A stretch of 10,012 nt of DNA from positions 1-10,012 of the forward strand of contig JACCYG010000257.1 of assembly GCA_013696595.1 (NCBI GenBank), given 5' to 3'. Positions 1 to 5,701 of this stretch are shown here, piece by piece. The DNA is from Actinomycetota bacterium. GTDB lineage: Bacteria; Actinomycetota; Thermoleophilia; Gaiellales; Gaiellaceae. The notes under the pieces are model-generated. The model saw nothing but the letters and a program-made list of their open reading frames with translations, was not told the DNA's origin and did no database searches. How positions within the stretch are numbered: position 1 is the stretch's first letter; every line of letters starts with the position of its first letter. A program made the position numbers and the translations under genes.

Positions 1-42
1 CGCTGGGGCCGGGTCGGAACGGTCATCCACGTCTTCGGCTAG
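1..42 (+). CDS. Possible C-terminal end of an upstream gene (partial)
   Basis: Frame 1 is open from the window edge to a TAG at 40-42 and would encode the tail RWGRVGTVIHVFG. Thirteen codons are too few to identify a family, and an open frame this short can occur by chance. In its favour, the next gene starts 23 bases later on the same strand and the tail reads as a plausible packed C-terminus. No function can be assigned. Confidence 0.25.
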   Translation, partial: RWGRVGTVIHVFG

Positions 43-52
43 ACCTCGGGGC

Positions 53-58
53 TATCCT
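53..58 (+). promoter_or_regulatory. Candidate -10 element for a leaderless chorismate mutase transcript
   Basis: TATCCT fits the actinobacterial -10 pattern TANNNT and ends six bases before the GTG start at 65, so transcription would begin at or next to the start codon. The 20 bases before the GTG contain no purine-rich Shine-Dalgarno sequence, which fits a leaderless mRNA. No convincing -35 is visible. This is inference from spacing only. Confidence 0.35.
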
Positions 59-64
59 GGCTTC

Positions 65-385
65 GTGGCCAGGGACGAGGCAAGCGCGGATCCCGTCGTC
101 CGCCAGTTACGAGAGCAGATCTCGGACAACGACCGGGCGATTGTCGAGGCGGTGAACAAGCGCCTGAAGCTCGTCGCACGCCTGAAGGAGTACAAGGCTT
201 CGCGCGGCTTCGAATTCGTCGACCGCGGCCGGGAGGACTGGATGGTCAGCTACCTCGCACGCGCGAACGGCGGGCCGCTCTCGAACGAGGGCCTCCACGA
301 GATCTTCAACGCGCTCCTCGAACTGACCAAGCGCGAGGTGACAAAGACCGAAGAGGCGGCCGGAAAGGTCACGGTTCGCCCGTAG
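65..385 (+). CDS. aroQ: Chorismate mutase, AroQ (all-helical) type
   Basis: A 106-residue protein that should rearrange chorismate to prephenate, the first committed step toward phenylalanine and tyrosine, in the cytoplasm. Aligned by eye to the E. coli P-protein mutase domain, the active-site residues R11, R28, K39, D48, R51 and E52 correspond to R16, R33, K44, D53, R56 and E57, with exact spacing throughout. The C-terminal helix is less canonical: T88 sits at the S84 position. The Q88 position falls on V92, or on E91 with a one-residue shift, and some eukaryotic mutases carry Glu there. There is no fused prephenate dehydratase or DAHP synthase domain and no signal peptide, so it is a free-standing mutase, only slightly longer than the minimal fold. 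The GTG start is the only one that keeps the first helix. It is the only gene here that does not point away from the presumed origin. Some AroQ-fold proteins act on other substrates, but the complete N-terminal set favours a true mutase. Confidence 0.9.
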   Translation: MARDEASADPVVRQLREQISDNDRAIVEAVNKRLKLVARLKEYKASRGFEFVDRGREDWMVSYLARANGGPLSNEGLHEIFNALLELTKREVTKTEEAAGKVTVRP

Positions 386-408
386 GGCGGGGCTTGCCCC
401 GCCCTACG
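381..408. terminator. Perfect 13-bp inverted repeat between convergent genes
   Basis: Arms 381-393 (CGTAGGGCGGGGC) and 396-408 are exact reverse complements around a 2-base TT centre; in RNA the loop would open to four bases or more. The left arm overlaps the TAG stop of the chorismate mutase, and the right arm ends 14 bases before the stop of the convergent nuclease gene. It is placed to end transcription from both sides, but neither side has a U-tract, so it may instead be a REP-like palindrome. A related core, GGGGCGGGGCTT followed by CCCCGC, recurs at 1150-1166. Confidence 0.55.
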
Positions 409-422
409 GCGCGGCGGGAGAT

Positions 423-911
423 CTAGCTCTCGGTCGAAAAATCCTCGGGCTTCACTTCGTCGAGGAACTTCTTGAACTCCTCGACGACCTCTTCCTCGTT
501 CACGTCCTCATGCTCGAACTCGATCGCGCTCTCCTCGATCACCGACTCGGCCGCGTAGATCGGGGCGTCGGCGCGCACGGCGAGGGCGATTGCGTCGCTC
601 GGGCGCGAGTCGACCTCGATCTCAGAGCCGTTGATCGAGATCGTGATCTGCGCGTAGAAGGTGTTCTCACGGAGCTCGGTGACGGCGATCCGGATCACCT
701 TTGCGTCGAGTTGCGAGAGCATGTCCGTGAAGAGATCATGGGTCATCGGCCGCGGGGTCGACGCGCCCTGGAGCCTCATCAGAATCGCAGCCGCCTCGGG
801 ATGGCCGATCCAGATCGGGAGGAACTTGTTCCCCTCCTGCGTCTTCAGGAGCACGATCGGCTGCTTGCCGACCATGTCGAACGAGACCCCGTAGATGACC
901 ATCTCCTGCAT
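423..911 (-). CDS. Bifunctional nuclease (BFN, DUF151) family protein
   Basis: A 162-residue protein of the BFN/DUF151 family, named for a plant nuclease acting on RNA and DNA; its role in bacteria is poorly defined. Family landmarks are the N-terminal strand running into KQPIVLLK (about 16-23), the core FLPIWIGHPEAAAI (30-43), RPMTHDL (54-60), and the conserved SRPSDAIALAVR segment followed by a PIY motif. The acidic tail ends EFKKFLDEVKPEDF, close to actinobacterial homologues recalled from memory (e.g. M. tuberculosis Rv1829). The frame extends upstream to a TTG at 990-992, but those 27 residues are basic and absent from the family. The ATG at 909-911 is preferred, and a promoter-like sequence lying inside the extension agrees. 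No good Shine-Dalgarno is visible. It is transcribed alone, converging on the chorismate mutase. Family assignment is firm; nuclease activity is inferred. Confidence 0.88.
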   Translation of the reverse strand: MQEMVIYGVSFDMVGKQPIVLLKTQEGNKFLPIWIGHPEAAAILMRLQGASTPRPMTHDLFTDMLSQLDAKVIRIAVTELRENTFYAQITISINGSEIEVDSRPSDAIALAVRADAPIYAAESVIEESAIEFEHEDVNEEEVVEEFKKFLDEVKPEDFSTES

Positions 912-935
912 CAAAGGCTGACCGACCTTGAACTG

Positions 936-964
936 ATTGTACTGCCGCCCACTGCGGGCAAAAC
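936..964 (-). promoter_or_regulatory. Candidate sigma-70-type promoter for the BFN gene
   Basis: On the minus strand, GTTTTG (959-964) and TACAAT (936-941) are separated by 17 bases. TACAAT matches the -10 consensus at five of six positions; the -35 match is poor. The predicted start near 929 leaves a leader of about 18 bases before the ATG at 909-911, and supports that start over the TTG at 990-992. Confidence 0.4.
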
Positions 965-994
965 GCCTCAGGGTTCGCAGTGATTGGAACAATC

Positions 995-1022
995 CCGCCG
1001 AGGAAACACCCGCGCTCGGCGG
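995..1022 (-). terminator. Hairpin downstream of tRNA-Ile, probable terminator
   Basis: CCGCCGAG (995-1002) and CTCGGCGG (1015-1022) form a perfect 8-bp stem with a 12-base loop, starting 11 bases after the 3' end of the tRNA gene. On the minus strand it is followed by GATTGTTCC, which has a few U residues but no true U-tract. Position and stem argue for tRNA transcript termination; the weak tail limits confidence. Confidence 0.45.
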
Positions 1023-1033
1023 AGGTCGGGCGA

Positions 1034-1107
<74 letters not shown>

Positions 1108-1151
1108 GCGACCACCAGTGTATCGACGGCGGAAACCGCCTCCACGTCGGG

Positions 1152-1166
1152 GCGGGGCTTCCCCGC
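1152..1166 (-). terminator. GC-rich hairpin after the small gene downstream of parB
   Basis: GCGGGG (1152-1157) and CCCCGC (1161-1166) form a 6-bp stem with a CTT loop, 16 bases beyond the stop of the 82-residue gene. There is no U-tract. The same GGGGCGGGGCTT core occurs in the palindrome at 381-408, so the two may be copies of one element or may simply be GC-rich gene-end hairpins. Confidence 0.35.
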
Positions 1167-1182
1167 TCGCGGCGGCGAGGCG

Positions 1183-1431
1183 CTAATGAAGCGTACGGCA
1201 GCGCGCGAGGTACTCGTCGGCAGCGAGGAGGAACCGCTCGTTCCGCGCGAGGTCGAGTACCCATTCCCGCGTGTAGTCGTCGAGCTCCGGGTCGGCGTTC
1301 ACGACGCGAATGAAGGTGCTGAGGCGGCCGCCGCGCGAGAGTCCTGCCATCCGGAGGACGACGTCGCGCGTCGCGGCGTCCTGATTGATCGCCTCGAGCG
1401 ATTCGAGATTGTGGACCCAGCCGTTCACCAT
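1183..1431 (-). CDS. Small protein of unknown function downstream of parB
   Basis: An 82-residue protein I do not recognise. It starts with ATG at 1429-1431 and stops at a TAG, 34 bases after the parB stop and on the same strand, so it may be the last gene of a parA-parB transcript. The sequence looks like a real soluble protein, not a shadow. It has mixed hydrophobic and charged residues in helix-like spacing, a segment RVVNADPELDDYTREWVLDL (about 42-61) and a C-terminal amphipathic stretch NERFLLAADEYLARC (about 64-78). There is no signal peptide, membrane segment or metal-binding motif; the single Cys is near the C-terminus. No clear Shine-Dalgarno precedes the ATG. Overlapping frames on both strands (1085-1438 and 1186-1497) are Arg/Pro-rich and look non-coding. 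A role in segregation or near the origin would be a guess from position only. Confidence 0.6.
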   Translation of the reverse strand: MVNGWVHNLESLEAINQDAATRDVVLRMAGLSRGGRLSTFIRVVNADPELDDYTREWVLDLARNERFLLAADEYLARCRTLH

Positions 1432-1465
1432 CGCACAAAGAACAACGGGCCGGCCCTGCGAACGG

Positions 1466-2320
1466 TTACGCAGCGGGCCGTTCGAGCGCCTCGATGATCT
1501 CGGCGAGCTCAGTCTCGCCTGCGAAGGCGATCTCGATGCGCTTGGGCGTCACCTTGACGGACGCGCCCGTGAGCCTTTCGAGCGCCGTTCGCGCACGCGT
1601 GGCCAGCTCGGGGTCGACGGTCGCGCCGCTTCGGCGCGTTTTCGTCCGGGCACCTGCCCAGCGCGCGGCCCGCTCCGCAGCGCGGACGGAGAGGCCCTGC
1701 TGGATGATCCGCTTCGCCAGACGGCGCCGCTCGTCGTTCTCCGGAACCGCGAGGACGGCTCGAGCGTGACCCTCGGTGAGTGCGCCCCGTTCAACGAGCG
1801 TGAGGATGTCGTCGGGGAGCTCGAGCAGCCGCATCCGGTTCGAGACCGCCGGCTTCGAGCGTCCGACGCGCTCGCCAATCTCTCCGAGCGAGAGGCCGAA
1901 CTCGTCGAGGAGCGCGGCGTAGGCGCGCGCTTCCTCGATCGGGGAGAGATCTTCCCGCGCAACGTTCTCGACGAGAGCGAGGAGGAGCGAGTCCCGGTCG
2001 TCCGTCTCGCGGACGACGGCGGGAACGGTCGCGAGGCCGGCCGCCCTCGCAGCGCGCCAGCGGCGCTCGCCCGCGACGAGCTCGTAGGTCCCGTCGCCGA
2101 GCGGCCGGACGAGGACGGGCTGGACGACCCCCTGCGCGCGGACCGACTCGGTCAGGCCGTTCAGAGGCTCTGTCTCGATTCGTCCGCGAGGCTGCCGAGT
2201 GTTCGGGCGGATCGCGCCGAGCGGGAGATGCGCGAGCTCGGCAGGCGCTGGCGCCCCGCCCATGAGCACCTCGAGCCCGCGGCCGAGGCCGCGGCGCGGG
2301 CTAGGAGAGGCGGTCGACAA
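1466..2320 (-). CDS. parB: Chromosome partitioning protein ParB (Spo0J family)
   Basis: ParB is a CTP-dependent DNA clamp that loads at parS sites beside the origin, spreads, and works with ParA to separate sister origins. With the TTG start at 2318-2320 the protein has 284 residues. It opens with the family's RRGLGRGLE segment (9-17). The CTP-binding ParB/Srx domain includes NTRQPR (40-45), GERRWRA (84-90) and ENVAR (118-122). A helix-turn-helix lies at about 145-164 and a C-terminal dimerisation domain at about 225-284. The TTG start overlaps the end of parA by 20 bases. It is chosen because the next in-frame starts, a GTG and an ATG 17 and 19 codons later, would delete the conserved N-terminal arginine-rich patch that contacts ParA. 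Longer in-frame sequence upstream reads as a shadow of parA. The Shine-Dalgarno is weak, so translation is probably coupled to parA. Confidence 0.93.
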   Translation of the reverse strand: MSTASPSPRRGLGRGLEVLMGGAPAPAELAHLPLGAIRPNTRQPRGRIETEPLNGLTESVRAQGVVQPVLVRPLGDGTYELVAGERRWRAARAAGLATVPAVVRETDDRDSLLLALVENVAREDLSPIEEARAYAALLDEFGLSLGEIGERVGRSKPAVSNRMRLLELPDDILTLVERGALTEGHARAVLAVPENDERRRLAKRIIQQGLSVRAAERAARWAGARTKTRRSGATVDPELATRARTALERLTGASVKVTPKRIEIAFAGETELAEIIEALERPAA

Positions 2321-3059
2321 GCTCGCTCGCGACGCGGTAGTACGCGTCGGCTCCGGACGACTTGGGATCGTAAGCTGTGATGGGAAGGCCGTGGCTCGGC
2401 GCCTCCGCGAGGCGGACGCTTCTGGGGACGACGGCGTCGAAAACGAGGTCACCGAAGTGCCTGCGCACCTCGGCCACGACATCCGCCGAGAGCCGCGTCC
2501 GCCCGTCGGCCATCGTCAGCACCATCCCTGCGATCGCGAGGCGCGGGTTGAGGCGCGCCCGGATTCGTTCGATCGAATGGAGAAGCTGCGTGAGCCCTTC
2601 GAGGGCGTAGTACTCGCATTGCACCGGCACGAGGACGCGGTCCGCGGCCGCGAGAGCGTTCACGGTCAGCGGGCCGAGCGAGGGCGGACAGTCCAGAAAG
2701 ATGAACGAATACGCCTCCCGTGCGGGCTCGAGCGAGGCTGCGAGATAGCTCTCCCCGTTCGCGTGCCGCCCGAGCTCGACCGCCGCGCCCGCGAGGTCGG
2801 GTCGGGAAGGGACGAGGTCGAGGTTTGTGAACTGCGTTCGGTTCGCGATCTCTCCGACCGTCGCACCGTCGAGGAGGTCGTACGACGACGTCCCGTTCGC
2901 GCGCGCGCCGAGGCCGGAGGTGGCGTTCGCCTGCGGGTCGAGATCGACGACGAGCGTCCGCTCGCCGGCCTCGGCGAGGCAGGCCGCAAGGTTGACGGCG
3001 GTCGTCGTCTTCCCGACGCCGCCCTTCTGATTGGCGACCGCGAAGATGCGTCCGGGCAC
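2301..3059 (-). CDS. parA: Chromosome partitioning ATPase ParA (Soj)
   Basis: A deviant-Walker ATPase of 252 residues that binds the nucleoid as an ATP dimer and is released by ParB, driving origin segregation. The deviant Walker A motif KGGVGKTT lies at 12-19, with signature lysine K12 and catalytic lysine K17. The A' segment VVDLDPQANAT spans 37-47 with D41. Walker B, FIFLDCPPSLG, spans 119-129 with D123. Length is normal for chromosomal ParA, and no N-terminal DNA-binding domain of the plasmid type is present. The start is GTG at 3057-3059, giving the usual MxGRIFAVANQKGG opening. An ATG at 3090-3092 would add 11 atypical residues. A TANNNT element seven bases before the GTG supports the shorter form and suggests a leaderless message. 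parB follows with an overlap. Membership of the family is secure; the chromosomal role follows from the origin context. Confidence 0.95.
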   Translation of the reverse strand: MPGRIFAVANQKGGVGKTTTAVNLAACLAEAGERTLVVDLDPQANATSGLGARANGTSSYDLLDGATVGEIANRTQFTNLDLVPSRPDLAGAAVELGRHANGESYLAASLEPAREAYSFIFLDCPPSLGPLTVNALAAADRVLVPVQCEYYALEGLTQLLHSIERIRARLNPRLAIAGMVLTMADGRTRLSADVVAEVRRHFGDLVFDAVVPRSVRLAEAPSHGLPITAYDPKSSGADAYYRVASELVDRLS

Positions 3060-3066
3060 GACACCT

Positions 3067-3072
3067 AGGCTA
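3067..3072 (-). promoter_or_regulatory. Candidate -10 element for leaderless parA
   Basis: On the minus strand TAGCCT matches TANNNT and is followed by exactly seven bases and then the GTG start of parA, so the first transcribed base could be the start codon. There is no Shine-Dalgarno before this GTG. No good -35 is seen (GCGATG or GGCGAT at the expected distance). Confidence 0.35.
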
Positions 3073-3098
3073 GTCGCGCGGGCGGTCGGCATCGCCGC

Positions 3099-3136
3099 CC
3101 CCGCGGAGGGTCCAACCCTCGCAGGTGGCCGCGGGG
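3099..3136. repeat. Nested inverted repeat upstream of parA
   Basis: Outer arms CCCCGCGG (3099-3106) and CCGCGGGG (3129-3136) are perfect 8-bp complements. Between them GAGGGT (3106-3111) and ACCCTC (3115-3120) form a second stem with a 3-base loop; the two structures share base 3106. The element lies just upstream of the candidate parA -10 and 159 bases beyond the rsmG stop. It could end the rsmG operon or act as an operator for parAB. There is no U-tract on the minus strand. Confidence 0.4.
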
Positions 3137-3294
3137 CACCTGGCCATTGGAACGATTTTGTGCCGAAGTCGTCGCATGTGGGGCGCAGCGGCCACTCGAA
3201 CCTGGTCGCGCCGACAAGATGGCCTCGCCCGGGAGCCTGCGAGAGCCGCAGCGCCAGGCCGACGACCCTGGTCCGGAACTCCCACGTGGCGGCG

Positions 3295-3909
3295 CTAGGC
3301 GAGCGGGCGTTTTCGCGCCATGCCCAGGCGGCGCGGAAACTCGTCCGGCGTGGGCTCCAGCTTCGGAACGACGAGGAGATGTCGCCGCCGTGCGCCGGCC
3401 ACGCGGACGATCTCCGGTGCGCCGCCGCCGATCTTCGCGGCGACCGAGCGCGCACTCTCCGCGTCGAGTTCCCCCGCGTAGATGATCGCCAGGCCGCCGG
3501 GAGCAACGAGGGGAAGGCACCACTCGAGCGCAACCGGGGGCGGTGCGAGTGCGCGGGCAAGCGCTGCGCCGTAGGCGTCCCGCCCTCGGCCGCGGGCGTG
3601 CTCTTCCGCGCGCGCGCAGACGACCGACACGTTCGGAAAGTCACAGGCGACCCTGCGCAGGAAGTCACACTTTCGGCCGTTCGAGTCGAGCAGGTCGAAG
3701 TCGAGATCCGGGCGCGCAACCGCGAGAGGGATCCCGGGTGAGCCGCCGCCGGAGCCGACGTCCACCACTGGGCCGCGCACGAGCAGCGTCGCAGCGTCGA
3801 GCGAGTCGTCGACGTGCACCCGCCGAGCCTCCGCGAGATCCGCGATCGCGGTCAGTCCAGGCGTCTCGAGCAGCGCCGCGAGCCAGCGGTCGACCCGCGC
3901 ATCATTCAT
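3295..3909 (-). CDS. rsmG: 16S rRNA (guanine-N7) methyltransferase RsmG (GidB)
   Basis: RsmG uses S-adenosylmethionine to methylate N7 of G527 (E. coli numbering) in 16S rRNA; loss in other bacteria gives low-level streptomycin resistance. The 204-residue protein has the family landmarks in order: LTAI (19-22), HVDDSL (32-37), the SAM-binding loop DVGSGGGSPGIPLA (50-63) and LLDSNGRKCDFLRR (about 73-86). The loop normally reads GSGxGFPGIP or GSGxGLPG; here a Ser (57) replaces the hydrophobic residue. The first strand also lacks the Asn usually before LTAI. Neither change removes a catalytic group that I can name. It starts with ATG only three bases after the jag stop. Its purine patch (TAGGAA) abuts the start codon, so it probably relies on coupling to jag. 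It is the last gene of the rpmH operon. Confidence 0.95.
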   Translation of the reverse strand: MNDARVDRWLAALLETPGLTAIADLAEARRVHVDDSLDAATLLVRGPVVDVGSGGGSPGIPLAVARPDLDFDLLDSNGRKCDFLRRVACDFPNVSVVCARAEEHARGRGRDAYGAALARALAPPPVALEWCLPLVAPGGLAIIYAGELDAESARSVAAKIGGGAPEIVRVAGARRRHLLVVPKLEPTPDEFPRRLGMARKRPLA

Positions 3910-3912
3910 TTC

Positions 3913-4650
3913 CTACTCGCGCGCTGGGCTCACGACGACGTGGCGATGAGGCTCGTTGCCCTCACTCGAGGTCGCGACGTCGGTCCGCGGTTCGAGATAG
4001 AGGTGGACGATTTTGCGCTCGACCGGCGTCATCGCCTCGAGCGGAACGGGGCCGCCGGTCCGGACCGCATTCCGCGCCGCGTGATCGGCGGCACGCTCGA
4101 GCGAAGCCTGCCGTCGCTGTCGATAGCCGGCCGCGTCGACGACGACCTCCCTCCTCTCCTCGGCCTCGCGCCACAGGATTGCGTTCGCGAGATACTGAAC
4201 CGCATCGATCGTCTGACCGTGCTTGCCGATCAGGAGCCCGAGGTCGCGGCCGGAGATCTGAGCCGTCAGCGTGCCTTCCTCTTCGGAGATGCTCACGGAC
4301 GCGGAGAGCGAGAGGGCGGCGCAAACGAGCTCGACAAGCTCGCGGAGCCGAGCGGCAGGTGAACCCGGCGGCTCATCGGTCGCCGCGGCAGCCGGCACGA
4401 TCTCACTCGGCGGCGGGGCTTCGGTCAGTTCCGCGACGACCCGCGCCGGTGCGTACCCGACCCCGAGGAGGCCGCGCTCGCCTTCGGACAGGACGGCGAA
4501 GCGAACGTTTTCCTTGTCGATCCCGGGAAAGCGGCGCTCGAGCTCGCGAAGCGCAGCCCATTTCGCCTCGCCCACCGTCTCGCCCGTTCCCTCGGCGGAC
4601 GTGTCTCGCTCGTCCGGCCGGCTCGCTGGATCGAGCTCAGCGCCCGTCAC
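3913..4650 (-). CDS. jag: RNA-binding protein Jag/KhpB (SpoIIIJ-associated)
   Basis: A cytoplasmic RNA-binding protein of the Jag (KhpB, EloR) family. In Gram-positive bacteria it works with KhpA on small RNAs and cell elongation, and it is nearly always encoded beside yidC. The 245 residues divide into an acidic lead (1-25), a Jag-N domain (about 26-75, including EGERGLLGVGYAPARV), a Pro/Ala linker, a KH domain with the GKHG loop at 142-145, and a C-terminal R3H domain with its RxxxH pair at R212 and H216. The final stretch EGNEPHRHVVVSP is typical of R3H ends. The GTG start overlaps the yidC stop as GTGA, and there is no upstream alternative. The Shine-Dalgarno is poor, so coupling to yidC is likely. 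Domain content and neighbours make the identification secure. Confidence 0.95.
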   Translation of the reverse strand: MTGAELDPASRPDERDTSAEGTGETVGEAKWAALRELERRFPGIDKENVRFAVLSEGERGLLGVGYAPARVVAELTEAPPPSEIVPAAAATDEPPGSPAARLRELVELVCAALSLSASVSISEEEGTLTAQISGRDLGLLIGKHGQTIDAVQYLANAILWREAEERREVVVDAAGYRQRRQASLERAADHAARNAVRTGGPVPLEAMTPVERKIVHLYLEPRTDVATSSEGNEPHRHVVVSPARE

Positions 4651-5468
4651 CGGCGTGCCTGCGGGCCCCGCTTCTTACGCCTTCGAACCCGTCGCTCGCC
4701 CGCTGTGCCCGAACGCTGCGAGGTCTTGCCGGGCTTCGCGCCGTCGCCGCCGCTGTCGGGTGCTCGCGGCTCCGCCCTGGAGGTGCGTTTCTCCGGCGGC
4801 TTCGGTTTCGGGATAAGGCGGCGGGTGATCAGGCCCTGGCCGACCGACCAGAGGTTCGTGGTCGCCCAGTAGAGCATGAGGCCCATCGGGAACCCGAGGA
4901 TGAAAAAGACGAAGAGGAACGGAAGCGCCATGAAGAGGTAGCGCTGCCGCGGATCGGTCATCGGCATCGAGATGACCGACGCAACCTGGCTCGCCACGTA
5001 GATAACGAGCAGGAGGTAGCCCGACCAGTGCGATCGGATCGGATCGGTGATGTCGGGGACGAGCCCGAGGAAGCCGAGGTCCGAGTTCGGGTAGCTCGGG
5101 AAGACCTCCTTCTCGAAATCCTTCAGGACGAAGAAGAGCGCGAAGAAGACCGGGATCTGGAGAAGCATCGGGAGGCACGACGAGGCCGGGTTGACCTTGT
5201 TCTCCCGGTAGAAGTTCATGATCTCTTCCTGCTGGCGCTTCTTGTCGTGCTTGTACTTGTTCTGAAGCGCCTTGAGCTCCGGGGCGACGACCTGGAGCTT
5301 TTGCATCGAGTGGATCTGCTTGATCGTGAGCGGCAGGATCACCATCCGCACCATCAGCGTGAGCACGATGATCGCGAACGCCCACGAGAGCCCGCCGGAC
5401 GTGTGCAGCCACGTCAGGAGCGATGTGAGCGCGTCTTCGATCGGCGTCAGAATGGAAGCGAAGATCAC
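4647..5468 (-). CDS. yidC: Membrane protein insertase YidC (Oxa1 family)
   Basis: YidC inserts proteins into the cytoplasmic membrane, alone or with SecYEG. This 273-residue protein is the short Gram-positive form without the large periplasmic domain. It has an N-terminal segment, membrane helix 1 at about 27-46 containing the conserved groove arginine R41 (VRMVILPL), the cytoplasmic C1 hairpin (about 47-94, ending RENKVNPASS), and further helices at about 98-115, 148-167, 178-192 and 194-212. A long basic tail ends RRVRRRKKRGPQARR and suits ribosome binding. No lipobox cysteine or clear signal peptide follows this start, unlike many Firmicute homologues. The GTG at 5466-5468 is chosen because it has a good AGGCGG Shine-Dalgarno five bases upstream and overlaps the yidD stop as GTGA. 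Longer in-frame sequence upstream is a shadow of yidD and rnpA. Confidence 0.95.
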   Translation of the reverse strand: MIFASILTPIEDALTSLLTWLHTSGGLSWAFAIIVLTLMVRMVILPLTIKQIHSMQKLQVVAPELKALQNKYKHDKKRQQEEIMNFYRENKVNPASSCLPMLLQIPVFFALFFVLKDFEKEVFPSYPNSDLGFLGLVPDITDPIRSHWSGYLLLVIYVASQVASVISMPMTDPRQRYLFMALPFLFVFFILGFPMGLMLYWATTNLWSVGQGLITRRLIPKPKPPEKRTSRAEPRAPDSGGDGAKPGKTSQRSGTAGERRVRRRKKRGPQARR

Positions 5469-5701
5469 ATGTGCCGCCTGAAGAGCGTCTGCCCAGTCAC
5501 ATAGTCGACCCCGCCGTGGCTCCACGGGTTGCAGCGAAGGATCCGCCAGCCGGCGAGCGCGGTCCCGCGAAGGAAGCCGAAGTCGCGCAGGGCGTCGAGC
5601 GCGTACTGCGAGCACGTCGGGTAGTACTTGCAGCGGGGCGCGAGCATCGGGCTCATGAACCGCCGGTAGACACGGACGAAGGCGCTCGCGAGGAGCGTCA
5701 C
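5465..5701 (-). CDS. yidD: Membrane protein insertion efficiency factor YidD
   Basis: A 78-residue YidD protein, a small membrane-associated factor that helps YidC-dependent insertion. The amphipathic N-terminus LLASAFVRVYRRFMSP precedes the family core CKYYPTCSQYALDAL with two cysteines. Then come GFLRGTALAGWRILRCNPW with the third cysteine, and GGVDYV near the end. The start is GTG at 5699-5701, with a strong GGGAGG seven bases upstream. It overlaps the rnpA stop as GTGA, while its own stop overlaps the yidC start the same way. Longer in-frame extension is Arg/Gly-rich and unlike the family. Its place between rnpA and yidC is the classical one. Confidence 0.95.
   Translation of the reverse strand: MTLLASAFVRVYRRFMSPMLAPRCKYYPTCSQYALDALRDFGFLRGTALAGWRILRCNPWSHGGVDYVTGQTLFRRHM

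Larger units (their letters stand above)
3060..3294. other. Spacer between rsmG and parA
   Basis: This 235-bp stretch has no gene I can support. On the minus strand it holds weak self-complementary patches, one AT-rich patch (around 3150-3162, ATTTTGTGCC on the plus strand), the inverted repeat at 3099-3136 and a candidate parA -10 at 3067-3072. The parA frame stays open through it and its translation is not absurd, but it includes no family-like sequence. No parS-like TGTTTCACGTGAAACA is present. It is best read as the end of the rpmH-to-rsmG operon plus the parAB control region. Confidence 0.5.

Noticed and set aside
990..992. TTG start giving a 189-residue BFN protein
   Set aside because: The extra 27 residues are basic and not part of the family, and a promoter-like TACAAT lies within them.
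1117..1122. TACACT as a tRNA-Ile promoter -10
   Set aside because: No -35 at suitable spacing; too weak to list alone.
1447..1456. GGGCCGGCCC palindrome between parB and the small gene
   Set aside because: Short self-complementary GC runs like this are common by chance at this base composition, and no loop or U-tract accompanies it.
1385..2380. 331-codon plus-strand frame opposite parB
   Set aside because: Low-complexity Arg/Glu/Asp composition and complete overlap with ParB motifs on the other strand; no independent start or ribosome binding site.
3200..3290. Possible structured RNA or tRNA remnant (GGTTCGAGTGG on the minus strand)
   Set aside because: The T-arm-like bases have no complementary stem and no cloverleaf can be drawn.
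3543..5504. 653-codon plus-strand open frame opposite rsmG, jag and yidC
   Set aside because: It is Arg/Pro/Ala-rich then charged and repetitive, matches no family, and lies entirely antisense to well-identified genes; long shadows are expected at this GC content.
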